Assembly (NCBI GenBank): GCA_003695765.1
Contig: RFHQ01000054.1
Location: 1 to 64,000, forward strand
Origin: Gammaproteobacteria bacterium
Lineage (GTDB): Bacteria; Pseudomonadota; Gammaproteobacteria; Steroidobacterales; GCA-2729495
Direction of reading: 5' to 3'
Length of the DNA: 64,000 bases
How positions within the stretch are numbered: position 1 is the stretch's first letter; every line of letters starts with the position of its first letter. Below, piece after piece: positions 1 through 9,311 of this stretch. Position numbers and translations under genes: made by a program. The notes under the pieces are model-generated. The model had not been told where the DNA came from. It saw only the letters and a program-made list of their open reading frames with translations, and made no database searches.

Positions 1-1
1 G

Positions 2-1981
2 CGCAAGGGCCGGCTCGCGGATGCCGAGATGCTGTGTCGCCAGCAACTCGCGGCCGATCCAGGCAACGGGGCGGCGCTGGCCTGCCTGCTCGATATCCTG
101 CGCAGCGCCGGGCGGATCGATGCCGCGGTCGCCGCCTGTGACGAACTGATCGCGCAGTGTCCGGAGCTGCCGGCGCTGCGCCGCGCGCGTGGCAACCTGC
201 TGCTGGCCCTGGGCCGCTGCGCGGACGCCTTGGCCGACTACGATGCGGCACTGGCAGCGGAACCCGGCGATGCCGTCTGCTGGAACAATCGCGGGGCCGC
301 ACTGAAGAAGCTGCATCGCCTCGACGAGGCGCTGGCGAGCTTCGAGCGCGCCGCGGAAATCGACCGGGACTTCACCGAAGCGCATTACAACCGCGGCGAC
401 CTGCTGCTGCAACTCTGGCGCTACGAGGAGGCCATCGCCGCCTGCGATCGGGCGCTCGCGAGCGATCCGCGCTATGCGCGCGCTCACTACGATCGCGGCC
501 TGGCGCTGCAGGCGCTGTCGCGTTTCTCGGAAGCGCGTGACAGCTTCGAGCGCGCCCGCAAGCTGGCGCCGGATATGCCATGGCTGCCCGGGCAGCTCCT
601 GCACTGCCGGCAGAAACTCTGCGACTGGCACGGGCTCGAGCAGCTGTACCGCGAAATCGCCCGCGGCATCGAGCAGGGGCGGCCGGTGTGCGCGCCGTTC
701 TATGACTTGCCCACGCCGCTGGACCTGTCGCAACAGAAACGCTGCGCGGAGTTGTACGTGAGCGAGATTTTGCCGGCCGCTGGCAGGCCTCTGTCGCCGA
801 CCCGGGCGCGGCGCCGCATCCACGTCGGGTACTTTTCCGCCGATTTTCACGATCACCCGGTCGCGCAATTGCTGGCCGGCGTGCTGGAGTCTCACAGCCG
901 GCGGTTTCGCGTCACCGCGTTTTCCTTCGGGCCCGACAGCGATGCGCCGTTGCGCCGGCGTATCGTATCGGCCGTGCACCGCTTCGCCGAAGTCCGGGAC
1001 CTCAGCGACAACGAGATCGCGCAGCTGGCCCGGGAGTCGGGCATCGACATCGCCGTGGATCTGATGGGCCACACCCAGAACAGCCGGCCCGGAATCTTTG
1101 CCATGCGCGCGGCGCCGGTGCAGGTCAACTACCTGGGGTATCCGGGCACGATGGGCGCGAGCTGGATGGACTACATCATCGCGGACCGTGTGGTGCTGCC
1201 GGCCGAACATCGCCCGCATTACAGCGAAAAGGTCGCCTGGCTCCCAGACAGTTTCTTTCCTGGCGGCGGCGAGCGCGCGATCGAGCCGGGCGACGCCGAT
1301 CGCGCCAGCCTGGGACTGCCCGAGGATGGTTTCGTCTTTGCCTGTTTCAATAATCCGTACAAGCTGAACCCGGCCGACTTCGAACTGTGGATGTCGCTGC
1401 TGCGGGACGTGCCCGGCAGCGTGCTCTGGCTCGCCGGGGCAACAACAGCGGTCATGGACAGGCTGCGAGACGAGGCGGAGAAGCATGGCGTGGACGCGGA
1501 ACGACTGGTTTTCAAGCAACGCACGCCGACGGTCGCGGAGCATCTCGGGCAACTGCGGCATGCCGACCTGTTTCTGGATACGCGGTATTACAACGGACAC
1601 GTGACGACCAGCGATGCTTTGCTCGCGGGCCTGCCGGTGCTGACGATGCGGGGCGAGACCTTTGCCGGGCGGGTGGCCGCCAGCCAGCTGCAGGCGGCCG
1701 GGCTGCCGGAACTCGTGGCCGGGACCGCGGATCAGTACCGCGAACGCGCGCTGGCGCTGGCAACCGATGCGGGCGCGCTCGCCGGGCTGCGCGAGCGCCT
1801 GTCGTCGGCACGGCGGAATTCGCCGTATTTCGATCTCGAACGCTACACTCGCTCGCTCGAAGCAGCCTTCCAGGCGATGCACACCGGCGCCGTCGACGGC
1901 CAGCCAGCCCGGCACCTGGAAGACCTGCAGCCATCGGCACCGAGTGGCTTCTGGCGCCGGCTGCTTGGTGCCACAAAATAG
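2..1981 (+). CDS. TPR-repeat O-GlcNAc transferase-like (SPINDLY/OGT, GT41 family) protein; 5' end truncated by window
   Basis: N-terminal TPR repeats, then the GT41 catalytic region (HVGYFSADFHDHPVAQLL, APVQVNYLGYPGTMGASWMDYIIAD, FACFNNPYKLNP). TPR reading frame continues upstream of the ATG at 29. Confidence 0.9.
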   Translation, partial: RKGRLADAEMLCRQQLAADPGNGAALACLLDILRSAGRIDAAVAACDELIAQCPELPALRRARGNLLLALGRCADALADYDAALAAEPGDAVCWNNRGAALKKLHRLDEALASFERAAEIDRDFTEAHYNRGDLLLQLWRYEEAIAACDRALASDPRYARAHYDRGLALQALSRFSEARDSFERARKLAPDMPWLPGQLLHCRQKLCDWHGLEQLYREIARGIEQGRPVCAPFYDLPTPLDLSQQKRCAELYVSEILPAAGRPLSPTRARRRIHVGYFSADFHDHPVAQLLAGVLESHSRRFRVTAFSFGPDSDAPLRRRIVSAVHRFAEVRDLSDNEIAQLARESGIDIAVDLMGHTQNSRPGIFAMRAAPVQVNYLGYPGTMGASWMDYIIADRVVLPAEHRPHYSEKVAWLPDSFFPGGGERAIEPGDADRASLGLPEDGFVFACFNNPYKLNPADFELWMSLLRDVPGSVLWLAGATTAVMDRLRDEAEKHGVDAERLVFKQRTPTVAEHLGQLRHADLFLDTRYYNGHVTTSDALLAGLPVLTMRGETFAGRVAASQLQAAGLPELVAGTADQYRERALALATDAGALAGLRERLSSARRNSPYFDLERYTRSLEAAFQAMHTGAVDGQPARHLEDLQPSAPSGFWRRLLGATK

Positions 1982-2060
1982 TCTCAGACCCTAGCTGCTG
2001 CGCAGCAACCAATGGGTGTCAGACACGATTTTCCGAGAATTCATGTCTGACACCATTTTC
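1975..2060. repeat. Intergenic inverted-repeat element, core GTGTC[A/T]GACAC
   Basis: GGTGTCAGACAcgattttccgagaattcaTGTCTGACACCATTTTC: perfect 11-bp inverted repeat between convergent genes, preceded by degenerate AAAATAGTCTCAGACC. Confidence 0.75.
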
Positions 2061-2880
2061 AGAGGCTGCTGCAGAGGTGCCCGCCGTCGACGACCAGTGT
2101 GGTCCCGGTCATGAAGGAGCCCGCCTCGGAGGCAAGCAACAGCAACGGGCCATCGAGTTCTTCATGGCGGCCAGCGCGGCGCATCGGTACCCGCCTGAGC
2201 AGTCGCTGACCGTGCTTCGAGGCCAGCATGTCAGCTGTCATCTCCGACTCGAAGAATCCCGGGCACAAGGCGTTGACCCGGATCCCATGGCGTGCCCATT
2301 CCAGCGCCTGGCTGCGGGTCAGGTGGATGACCGCTGCCTTGGTCGCGTTGTAGGCCGCGTTGCCGGGCGAGACGCGCAAGCCAAGGATCGACGCGATATT
2401 GATGATACTGCCCGGCTTGCCAGCACGGATCAGGCGCCGAGCTGCCTCAGCCGCCGTGAAGTGCACGCCGCTCAAGTTGGTGTCCAGCGTCCGCTGCCAC
2501 TCGGTGGCCGGCATCTCCTCCAGACGGCCGCCCCAACCGATGCCGGCGTTGTTGACGACGAGGTCCACGAGACCGGCTTCAGCCTCTGCCTGGTCGAAGG
2601 CCGCCGTCACCGACACCTCGCTCGTGACGTCCAGCGGCACGGCGACGGCCCGGCCGCCGGCTGCGGCGATTGTCTCGACCAGTTCGCGGAGCCGTTCCTC
2701 GCGACGCGCGCCAGCGACCACGGTGGCTCCAGCAGTCGCGAGCACGCAGGCGAAGTGCCAGCCGAGCCCGCTGCTTGCGCCCGTGACCATGGCCACCCGT
2801 CCGTCGAGCCTGAATTTCTCCTGCACGATCTGTCCCTCTGCCAGTTCTGGGGCAGTGACCTTAACTCGGATCGCTGCCAA
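2059..2880 (-). CDS. SDR family NAD(P)-dependent oxidoreductase
   Basis: TGASSGLG, NNAG, YNATKAA, and TTLVVDGG near the C-terminus; classical SDR motifs. Confidence 0.92.
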   Translation of the reverse strand: MAAIRVKVTAPELAEGQIVQEKFRLDGRVAMVTGASSGLGWHFACVLATAGATVVAGARREERLRELVETIAAAGGRAVAVPLDVTSEVSVTAAFDQAEAEAGLVDLVVNNAGIGWGGRLEEMPATEWQRTLDTNLSGVHFTAAEAARRLIRAGKPGSIINIASILGLRVSPGNAAYNATKAAVIHLTRSQALEWARHGIRVNALCPGFFESEMTADMLASKHGQRLLRRVPMRRAGRHEELDGPLLLLASEAGSFMTGTTLVVDGGHLCSSL

Positions 2881-3010
2881 CCGGCCGCCGAGCGATGTCC
2901 GCCGCCGCGGCGGCCAAGCAACCGCGACGGCCAGCTTTCACCGCGGCTGGCCCAGCCGGTAAGATACCCGGCCTGTCGCTCGGCACGCCAAGAGAAAGCG
3001 GAGAAGAAAG

Positions 3011-3772
3011 ATGGATATCAAAGACAGGGTGATCGTGATTACCGGCGCGGCTCGCGGCCTAGGCGCCGCCATGGCCAAGCGGCTGGCGCCGCATCGGCCC
3101 GCGCTGGCGCTGGTCGATCTCGATGCCGGCAGCATCGCCGACTGCGCGGCCGCCTGTGAAAGCGCCGGCGCGACCGTGCGCAGCTACGGCGCCAATGTCG
3201 CCAAAGAAGACCAGGTGATCAGCCTGTTCGACCAGGTCCAAACCGATTTCGGGCGGGTCGATGCGCTGGTCAACAATGCCGGCATCACCCGCGACGCCTT
3301 GCTCGTGAAATTCAAGGACGGCGAGCTGGTCTCGAAGATGTCGATGGACCAGTGGCAGGCGGTCATCGACGTCAACCTGACGGGTGTCTTTCTCTGCGGT
3401 CGCGAAGCTGCGGAGCGGATGGTCAAGAGCGGCGCCAAGGGCGTGATCATCAACATCTCCAGCATTTCGCGGGCCGGCAACATGGGCCAGACCAACTATT
3501 CGGCCGCAAAGGCCGGCGTGCACGCGATGACCGTCGCCTGGGCGAAGGAACTCGCGCGTTACGGCATCCGCACCGCATCGATCGCGCCCGGCTTCATCAA
3601 TACCGAGATGGTCCAGGCGATGAAACCGGAGGCACGCGAGAAGCTGACGGCGGGCATCCCCCTGCGGCGCATGGGCGAGCCGGACGAGATTGCACAGACG
3701 GTCGAATTCATCCTGCAGAACGACTACGTCTCAGGACGCTGCTTCGATATCGACGGTGGGCTGCGACTGTAA
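3011..3772 (+). CDS. SDR family oxidoreductase (FabG-like)
   Basis: [35 protein letters not shown] end. Confidence 0.93.
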   Translation: MDIKDRVIVITGAARGLGAAMAKRLAPHRPALALVDLDAGSIADCAAACESAGATVRSYGANVAKEDQVISLFDQVQTDFGRVDALVNNAGITRDALLVKFKDGELVSKMSMDQWQAVIDVNLTGVFLCGREAAERMVKSGAKGVIINISSISRAGNMGQTNYSAAKAGVHAMTVAWAKELARYGIRTASIAPGFINTEMVQAMKPEAREKLTAGIPLRRMGEPDEIAQTVEFILQNDYVSGRCFDIDGGLRL

Positions 3773-3810
3773 GCCGAGTCCGCAGCTGCTGGCTGCAACC
3801 GCGACCGGCG

Positions 3811-3861
3811 TCTCAGACACCACCTGACGCTGCGATGCGTTAAGTGTCTGACACTATTTTC
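3811..3861. repeat. Intergenic inverted-repeat element, core GTGTC[A/T]GACAC
   Basis: GTCTCAGACACC...GTGTCTGACACTATTTTC between convergent CDSs; second core at 3844-3854. Confidence 0.7.
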
Positions 3862-4201
3862 ACCAGCCTTTACGAAATGTGCCGGTGTCGTACGGGTTGT
3901 TGCCGCTCGTTTTCTTGCCCCGATCGCGCGTGACCGTCTTGTCGTCGTCGACCCGGCGCCAGCCTTTGTCCGGATCCATCTTCCACGACGCGGTGTCGTA
4001 GGGATTGGCGTTATCCTCCGCGTCGTCCTTGATCGCCAGCGAGCCGGTGTCGCCGAAGATCGGGTCCGGCTCGGGCACATTGCGCGGCACCGGCGGCGGA
4101 CCCGGTCGCGGCGGACGGCGCGGTGCGCGGCCTACCGTGTAGACCCGGCTGTCGCGCACCGGCTTTTCCTGCTTGCGCGTAAAGAACCGCAACCATTTCA
4201 T
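3860..4201 (-). CDS. Hypothetical protein with duplicated NPYDT motif
   Basis: ORF MKWLRFFTRKQEKPVRDSRVYTVG...ANPYDTASWKMDPDKGW...NNPYDTGTFRKGW; start chosen at internal ATG. Confidence 0.6.
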   Translation of the reverse strand: MKWLRFFTRKQEKPVRDSRVYTVGRAPRRPPRPGPPPVPRNVPEPDPIFGDTGSLAIKDDAEDNANPYDTASWKMDPDKGWRRVDDDKTVTRDRGKKTSGNNPYDTGTFRKGW

Positions 4202-4310
4202 GGCGCTGGTTTCCAGATATTGCCTGCCGGAGAACATAAGCCGCGGGGCTGCGCCGGCAATGTGCGCCGGCTCACAGTTTCGACACCAGCGGCAAGCGGG
4301 GCCGAAAAAA

Positions 4311-4364
4311 TGGTGTCTGACACTTATTGCGCTGCAGCACCAAAAATCGTGTCTGACACCGAAT
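4311..4364. repeat. Intergenic paired repeat element, core GTGTCTGACAC x2
   Basis: Cores at 4313-4323 and 4349-4359 with flanking AAAAAATG / AAAAATC tracts. Confidence 0.75.
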
Positions 4365-5342
4365 TCAGGCGCTGCGGCGGCCTTCGGCACGCCGCCGCTT
4401 GTGCTCGTACATCGCCGCATCGGCCGCGCGCAGCAGGCCGTCGAGATCGCAGTGCCGGTTGACGTCGAAGACCGCGACCCCGGTGGAGTAGCCCAGCGGG
4501 TACCCGGGTTCGCGCTGCTCGTTCAGTCGCTCGACGCGCTCGCGCAGGCGGCGGAAGGCCGGCCGCAGCTGCTCCGCCGTGCTGCCGGTGAACAGGCCAC
4601 AGAACTCGTCGCCGCCAAGCCGCGCAACGATGTCCGACTCGCGGCAGGCCTTCAGCACGCAGCCGGCGAAATCCACCAGCGCGCGATCGCCCGCCTCGTG
4701 GCCCAGCTCGTCGTTGATCCGCTTGAAACCATCGAGATCCATGACGACCAGGGTTGCGGGGTGGCCGTTGCGCTGGCAGAAGGCCAGCGCCCGTGGCGCC
4801 GCCAGGAAGAAGCCGCGGCGATTGCACAGGCCGGTCAGCTCATCGGTCGTGGCGAGCGCGATCGACGCCAGCTCCGCTTCCACCAGCTCGGAGAGGCTCT
4901 GCAGCATGTCGCGGTCACTGTCTCCGAACTCGCGCGGCTGGCGGTCGATCAGGCATAGCGTGCCCACGCGCAGTCCGTCGGGCGCGTGCAAGGGGCAACC
5001 TGCATAGAAGCGGATCCCGGGCTCGCCGGCGACCAGCGGATTGTCGTGGAAACGCTCGTCGAGCCGCGCATCGCGCACGACAAGGATTTCCTCGCCACAG
5101 ATCGCGTGCCCGCAGAAAGAAATGTCCCGCGGCGTTTCGCTGGCAGCGAGGCCGGTGCGTGACTTGAACCACTGGCGATCCTGGTCGACCAGGCTGACCA
5201 GCGCGATCGGCACCTTGAAGACATTGCGCGCCAGGCGCGTAACGCGGTCGAAGCGCTCTTCCGGCGCTGTATCCAGCACCCGCAGGGCATGCAGCGACTT
5301 CAGGCGCAGGGTTTCGTTGTGCGGCAGCGGCGGCTTCAGCAT
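4365..5342 (-). CDS. GAF-GGDEF diguanylate cyclase
   Basis: GAF-like N-terminus (VALVSLVDQDRQWFKSRTGL...FCGHAI) and intact GGDEF signature (ARLGGDEFCGLF). ORF extension to 5561 overlaps the tRNA, so the internal ATG is preferred. Confidence 0.9.
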   Translation of the reverse strand: MLKPPLPHNETLRLKSLHALRVLDTAPEERFDRVTRLARNVFKVPIALVSLVDQDRQWFKSRTGLAASETPRDISFCGHAICGEEILVVRDARLDERFHDNPLVAGEPGIRFYAGCPLHAPDGLRVGTLCLIDRQPREFGDSDRDMLQSLSELVEAELASIALATTDELTGLCNRRGFFLAAPRALAFCQRNGHPATLVVMDLDGFKRINDELGHEAGDRALVDFAGCVLKACRESDIVARLGGDEFCGLFTGSTAEQLRPAFRRLRERVERLNEQREPGYPLGYSTGVAVFDVNRHCDLDGLLRAADAAMYEHKRRRAEGRRSA

Positions 5343-5473
5343 CCAGTGTCGCCCGGCCGGAACCGGGTCTCCATCGAGCAGCGGCGCGCATGATCGCCGG
5401 CGCCCGCGCCGCCGGCAAGGATCCGGATCACGGAACCGGAATGATGCTGCAAGTATCTGGAGACGAAGGGATT

Positions 5474-5549
5474 TGGTGGAGCGGAGGAGGATCGAACTCC
5501 CGACCTCCACGTTGCGAACGTGGCGCTCTCCCAGCTGAGCTACCGCCCC
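5474..5549 (-). tRNA. tRNA-Ala (anticodon CGC), CCA encoded
   Basis: Reverse strand GGGGCGGTAGCTCAGCTGGGAGAGCGCCACGTTCGCAACGTGGAGGTCGGGAGTTCGATCCTCCTCCGCTCCACCA; 76 nt; cloverleaf and TTCGCAA anticodon loop readable. Confidence 0.95.
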
Positions 5550-5705
5550 ATCCCGAGTCACCGGCGCCGCCGGCGCCGGGGCGCGATTCTACGCTGTCGC
5601 CGCCGCCGATACCAAGCCGTGCCCGCCGGCCCCGGGGGATCCGGCCGCGGCTGCGAACGGCCGCGCCTTCGCCGCCGATGCCCGGCTGCGCGCGCCGGTC
5701 CCGCG

Positions 5706-6560
5706 TCAGGCCGCCAGCTCGCAGCGGCCGTGATTGATGACCACGAGGTCCCGCTCCTCGGCCCGCACGCGGAACCACACGGTATTGGCCTGCTGCCACA
5801 TCTCCGTGACCAGCGTGTCACCGGGCAGCACCGGCGCCGAGAAGCGGCCTTCGAGACTGCGCAACAAGGTCGGATCGTACTCGCAGATCGTGCGCAGGAT
5901 GGCACGGCAGGCCACTCCCCAGGTGCACAGGCCGTGCAGGATCGGCGCCGGCAATCCGAGCCGCCGCGCCCGCGCCGGGTCGGCATGCAGCGGATTGCGG
6001 TCGCCGCAGAGCCGGTACAGCAGAGCCTGGTCCCGGCGCGTGCGCAGCGCCGAACTGAGATCGGCCGGCCGGTTGGGCAGCCGCGGCGGCGCGGGCCAGC
6101 GTGCCTGCGGTCCGCCGCAGCCGCCGTCGGCACGCGCGATCAGCGTGCGCTCCACGGTGAACAGCGGCGCGTCGCTGCGCGCTGCCGTTGCGCGGATCTC
6201 CAGCAGGATATGCGCGCCGCGGCCCTCGCCGAGATCACGCAGGCGGCTCACGCGGCTGGCCAGCCGCAGGCTGCCGCTCTCGGTCAGCGGCCGATGCCAT
6301 TCGATGCGTTCGGCGCCGTGCAACACCTGGCTGTAGTCCCAGCCGCAGTCGTCCAGCAGCCGCGAGCGGGCCAGCACGCTGGCGAAACTCGGCAGCACCT
6401 TGAGACCGGCGCCCTCGTAGACGAAGGGCAATTCGCGCGGATCCAGCGGATCGCGGCCCATGCCCACGGCGAGGGCGTACAGCATCACCTGCTGATCGTC
6501 CCAGCCGATCTCGATGCCCGTCTCGCGGCGTTCGAGCAGTTCGGCCGGGTTCAGCGGCAT
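5706..6560 (-). CDS. MaoC family / 2-enoyl-CoA hydratase 2-like dehydratase
   Basis: Double hot-dog architecture with LLYRLCGDRNPLHADP and PILHGLCTWG hydratase-2 motif. Confidence 0.88.
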   Translation of the reverse strand: MPLNPAELLERRETGIEIGWDDQQVMLYALAVGMGRDPLDPRELPFVYEGAGLKVLPSFASVLARSRLLDDCGWDYSQVLHGAERIEWHRPLTESGSLRLASRVSRLRDLGEGRGAHILLEIRATAARSDAPLFTVERTLIARADGGCGGPQARWPAPPRLPNRPADLSSALRTRRDQALLYRLCGDRNPLHADPARARRLGLPAPILHGLCTWGVACRAILRTICEYDPTLLRSLEGRFSAPVLPGDTLVTEMWQQANTVWFRVRAEERDLVVINHGRCELAA

Positions 6561-6573
6561 CGGCGCTGGCGGC

Positions 6574-7182
6574 TCAGGCGGCGGTCGCCTTCTTGAAGGC
6601 CGGCCGCTCGGCCAGGCGTTCGAACCAGGCGCGCAGATTCGGCAGGCCGTCGGGCAATTCGCGAAACAGCTTCAACAGCAGGACGGCATAGCCGACGACG
6701 ATGTCGGCCGCGGTGAACTCGTCGCCGACCAGGTAGGCATGCCTCCCCAGTTCCTCGTCGAGAATCTCCAGGTAGCCCTTCAGCGTGCGCCGGTTGCGCT
6801 CGGCGGCGCGCGGATCGCGCTCCTCCTGCGGCAGGAAGTGCGCATTCGCGAGCACCGCCGCGATCGGTCCCATCAGAGTCGATTCGCCGAAGTGCAGCCA
6901 TTGCAGAAAGCGCGCGTACTCGGGCGACTCGCGATCCGGCTGCAGGCGATCCCCGCCGTAACGATCCAGCAGGTACTGAATGATCGCGACCGACTCCGAC
7001 ATCGTCACCGGCCCGTCGACCAGCACCGGCACCTTGCCGAAGGGATTGATCGCGAGGTAGTCCGGGCTCTTCAGCGCGCCTGGGTCGAAAGGCAGCGTCT
7101 CGAGTTCGTAGTCCAGCCCCAGCTCCTCGAGCAGCCACAGCACCCGCGTCGAGCGGGACTTGGAGACGTGATAGAGCTTCAC
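6574..7182 (-). CDS. Glutathione S-transferase family protein
   Basis: MKLYHVSKSRSTRVLWLLEELGLDYE, NPFGKVPVL, SVAIIQYL, FTAADIVVGY. Confidence 0.92.
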   Translation of the reverse strand: MKLYHVSKSRSTRVLWLLEELGLDYELETLPFDPGALKSPDYLAINPFGKVPVLVDGPVTMSESVAIIQYLLDRYGGDRLQPDRESPEYARFLQWLHFGESTLMGPIAAVLANAHFLPQEERDPRAAERNRRTLKGYLEILDEELGRHAYLVGDEFTAADIVVGYAVLLLKLFRELPDGLPNLRAWFERLAERPAFKKATAA

Positions 7183-7185
7183 GAC

Positions 7186-7506
7186 CTATTCTTCCGGCGC
7201 GATCGTCAGCGTGATGCCGTCGAGTTCATCGGACATGATGATCTGGCAGGCCAGCCGCGACCTGTTCTCGTCGTAGCACTCCGTGCCTTCGAGCAGTTCC
7301 AGCTCGTCGTCCTGCCGCTCGTCCAGCTTGGCGAACCATTCCTCTTCGACGAAGACATGACAGGTGGCGCAGGAACACATGCCGCCGCAAAGCGCTTCGA
7401 TGCCACCGCTGTCGAGATCGCGCAACGGTTCCATCAGGCTCATCCCGGTGGCCACGTCCAGCTCGTGCTGCTCGCCTTCGCGGTCCGTCACCTTGATCTT
7501 GCCCAT
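7186..7506 (-). CDS. 2Fe-2S ferredoxin (adrenodoxin/ISC type)
   Basis: CGGMCSCATCHVFV ... SRLACQI cysteine pattern. Confidence 0.92.
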   Translation of the reverse strand: MGKIKVTDREGEQHELDVATGMSLMEPLRDLDSGGIEALCGGMCSCATCHVFVEEEWFAKLDERQDDELELLEGTECYDENRSRLACQIIMSDELDGITLTIAPEE

Positions 7507-7585
7507 CGTTCCTCTCGGTTGACCCGGTTCAAAGGGCGCGGACTATAGCACAGCGCATCGCGGCCCCGAATCCGTGAAAACCGCA

Positions 7586-7894
7586 TCAATGCGTGCCGGT
7601 GCCGGCATCACGCGCCGACTCGAAATACTCGCTGGTCTCCGCCAGTTCGCGTGCCTCGTCCAGCAAGAGCCGCAGCCGTCGCTCGGCGTTGCTGACCTCG
7701 GCGCAGGCCTCGCAGAAGGGGTCGTCACAGGGCTGGCGCGAGAACAGCCAGAACTGGACGGCGCCGGCCAGCAGCCCGGACGCGACCTCCCAGGGGTCGG
7801 CGGCGGGATCGTCGGCGAGGATCTCGTTGCCCAGTTCGACGGCCTGCTGCGCGGCCTGGTCGAACAGGGTCTCTGCGGGTTCGGTTGCGCTCAT
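7586..7894 (-). CDS. Hypothetical protein
   Basis: 102-aa ORF MSATEPAETLFDQAAQQAVELGNEIL...; acidic N-terminus, CDDPFCEAC motif. Confidence 0.6.
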   Translation of the reverse strand: MSATEPAETLFDQAAQQAVELGNEILADDPAADPWEVASGLLAGAVQFWLFSRQPCDDPFCEACAEVSNAERRLRLLLDEARELAETSEYFESARDAGTGTH

Positions 7895-8007
7895 GGTGTT
7901 CCCGGCCGGTCGCGACCGTGCGATTGCATACAGTGGGGCAATGCTACCGCAATAATGTGAAGAAGCTAACGGACAGCGCGGCGCGAGCGGGCTAGGCTGC
8001 CACGGCC

Positions 8008-8304
8008 ATGGACGGACCAGCCGGCAGGGACGCCGACCTTTCACCAGCCGATGCGCTGGCCGAGATCCGCCGTCTGATCGCCGCCACCGAGCCCTGCCTG
8101 CCCCTGGCCGGCGGCGACCGGGAAGCCAGCCTGCAGCGCGAGGCATTCCGCGAGCGCCGGCGACAGGCCCGCGAACTCGGCCGCCGGCTGGCCGGCTGCT
8201 GCGGGGCGGAAATGCTGCTGCTCGACGGCGACATCGAGCGGCTGCGGCGCGCGCTGTCGATGTCACGGGCCTTCTTCGCCTCGCGCGCGGCCCGCAGTCG
8301 CTAA
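8008..8304 (+). CDS. Hypothetical protein
   Basis: 98-aa ORF between neighbouring CDSs; its TAA overlaps the convergent gene's stop (CTAA). Confidence 0.5.
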   Translation: MDGPAGRDADLSPADALAEIRRLIAATEPCLPLAGGDREASLQREAFRERRRQARELGRRLAGCCGAEMLLLDGDIERLRRALSMSRAFFASRAARSR

Positions 8305-9311
8305 GGCGCCGCGCCGGCCTCTTCCCAGCCGAACACGCGCCGGAAATCCCGCGCCATGCTGACCCGCAGCCAGCCGCCCTCGGCGGCTGCGGTACGCAGG
8401 CGCTCGCTGCCATCGCGATAGGCGAACTCGCGCCGCGCATCGTCGTGCTCGAGCACGACGGCCAGGCCGCCCGGCGTCTCCGCGGCGTAGCGCAACATCG
8501 CCAGGTCGCTGTCGGAATTACCGACGGCCAGCACCGGCCGCCGGCCGGTCAGCGCGCGAATGTTCAGCGCCTTGCGCGGGCCGACGTTCAGCGATTCGAT
8601 GCCGGGCGCCCGCCAGACCACCAGCCGTCCGTCGACTTCGCGCAGGCGCGTCTTGCCGCGCGAGCCGATGACCCGTTCCGGCGGCAGGCCCCAGGCCTCG
8701 CCGGCGACCGCGCGGATGAATTCGCTGCCGCCGGCGGACACGATATAGACGTCGAAACCGCGGCTCAGGAGCAGCGCGATCAGTTCCTGCATCGGCGCGT
8801 ACACCAGCTCATGCCAGGCGCGCCCGTAGTGCGGGTCGCGGGCTTCGCGCCAGAAGGCAGCGGCCAGCGCCGCGTAGTCGTCCTGGGACAGGCCGGCCTG
8901 AGCGCTGTTCATCAGTTTGGCCATGACCCGGAGACCCTGCGCCGCGAGCCATTGCGAATCGCCCTCGAGCACCGCGCGCCAAGGTTGCTGCCGTCGCCAC
9001 TCGGGGTGCTGCGGCGCCAGCTCGCGGATGCGCGCGTAGACGAATTCCGCCTGAGCGAAGCGCGGTCGTTCGACCAAGAGCGTGCCGTCGTGATCGAAGA
9101 CCGCCAGGCGCGCATCGGGCGCGATCCAGCCGGGGCTGTCCGGATCCGTGGCCGCGTCGATGAAAGCCAGCAGCTGCGCCCGGCCGGGACCGGGTGTCCA
9201 GCTCGGCAGCGGCTCCCCCGCAAGCCGCGCCGGCGCGCTGCAGGCCGCGAGCAGCCCACCGAGCAGTACGGCCAGCAGCCGCGGCAGGACGGCCGGCGCG
9301 CAGCGGCTCAT
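8301..9311 (-). CDS. HAD-like phosphatase, predicted lipoprotein
   Basis: Lipobox LLAAC; HAD motif I FDHDGTLL; GNSDSDLAML motif. Confidence 0.85.
   Translation of the reverse strand: MSRCAPAVLPRLLAVLLGGLLAACSAPARLAGEPLPSWTPGPGRAQLLAFIDAATDPDSPGWIAPDARLAVFDHDGTLLVERPRFAQAEFVYARIRELAPQHPEWRRQQPWRAVLEGDSQWLAAQGLRVMAKLMNSAQAGLSQDDYAALAAAFWREARDPHYGRAWHELVYAPMQELIALLLSRGFDVYIVSAGGSEFIRAVAGEAWGLPPERVIGSRGKTRLREVDGRLVVWRAPGIESLNVGPRKALNIRALTGRRPVLAVGNSDSDLAMLRYAAETPGGLAVVLEHDDARREFAYRDGSERLRTAAAEGGWLRVSMARDFRRVFGWEEAGAAP

Noticed and set aside
1387-3159. 590-aa plus-strand ORF
   Set aside because: Spans parts of three supported genes out of frame.
1975-4364. CRISPR array interpretation of the GTGTCWGACAC repeats
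   Set aside because: Too short, irregular spacing, no unique spacers, no cas genes.
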